DNA of 5,638 nucleotides from Cyanobacteria bacterium UBA11370 (lineage in GTDB: Bacteria; Cyanobacteriota; Cyanobacteriia; Cyanobacteriales; Coleofasciculaceae), in contig DNGI01000389.1 in NCBI GenBank assembly GCA_003486645.1, positions 9,328 to 14,965 of the forward strand, written 5' to 3'. Shown in pieces: positions 5,620 through 5,638 of this stretch (the first letter of the stretch is position 1; each line of letters begins with the position of its first letter). The notes under the pieces are model-generated. The model searched no databases and was not told where the DNA came from. It saw only the letters and a program-made list of their open reading frames with translations. The position numbers and the translations under genes were made by a program.

Positions 5620-5638
5620 TGTAGAGACGTTGCATTGC
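5620..5638. repeat. left half of a palindromic cyanobacterial intergenic repeat, cut by the window end
   Basis: TGTAGAGACGTTGCATTGC begins 18 bp after the pentapeptide gene's stop codon and runs off the window. I recall TGTAGAGACGTTGCAT followed by its reverse complement as a common interspersed palindrome in filamentous cyanobacteria. If the next bases read AACGTCTCTACA, a long hairpin would form that could also terminate the pentapeptide transcript. The 17 bp between stop and repeat (5603-5619) is an A-rich spacer. Confidence 0.5.

Overview
The window comes from a beta-cyanobacterium, probably filamentous, though the genus cannot be fixed from sequence alone. Eight copies of the cyanobacterial palindrome GCGATCGC (HIP1) lie in 5.6 kb. 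There is also a Rubisco activase with a Rubisco small-subunit-like tail, a long pentapeptide-repeat membrane protein of cyanobacterial type, and a remnant resembling the Uma2/DUF820 family that is expanded in cyanobacteria.

Layout. (1) 67-879, minus: a 270-aa protein with an N-terminal ribbon-helix-helix-like segment, a predicted coiled coil, a low-complexity linker and a C-terminal helix-turn-helix-like domain; probably a DNA-binding regulator. Its leader has a strong Shine-Dalgarno aimed at an ATG-TAA start-stop five codons upstream, and in frame with, the usable ATG. (2) 993-1016: a small hairpin plus T-tract that could end rca transcription. (3) 1053-2324, minus: rca, Rubisco activase (AAA+ domain plus C-terminal SSUL domain). 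(4) 2325-2643: a 319-bp spacer holding the probable rca promoter, a 51-codon fragment matching the C-terminal end of Uma2-type proteins on the plus strand, and a pure pyrimidine tract. (5) 2644-4530, minus: a 628-aa secreted protein that looks like an alpha/alpha-toroid polysaccharide lyase. (6) 4531-4576: a 46-bp divergent spacer. (7) 4577-5602, plus: a 341-aa protein with two membrane segments and about 39 uninterrupted pentapeptide repeats. (8) 5620-5638: the left half of what looks like a palindromic interspersed cyanobacterial repeat, cut by the window end.

How the parts relate. rca is the only gene with a firm physiological role: removing inhibitory sugar phosphates from Rubisco and, through the SSUL domain, docking with Rubisco and carboxysomes. 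The putative regulator lies downstream on the same strand, but the candidate terminator and its own leader suggest separate transcription; a functional link to rca is only a hypothesis. The lyase-like and pentapeptide genes are divergent and share a very short control region. Both products are predicted to be exported or membrane-bound, but nothing in the sequence proves a joint function. No tRNA, rRNA, CRISPR array or intact mobile element was seen.
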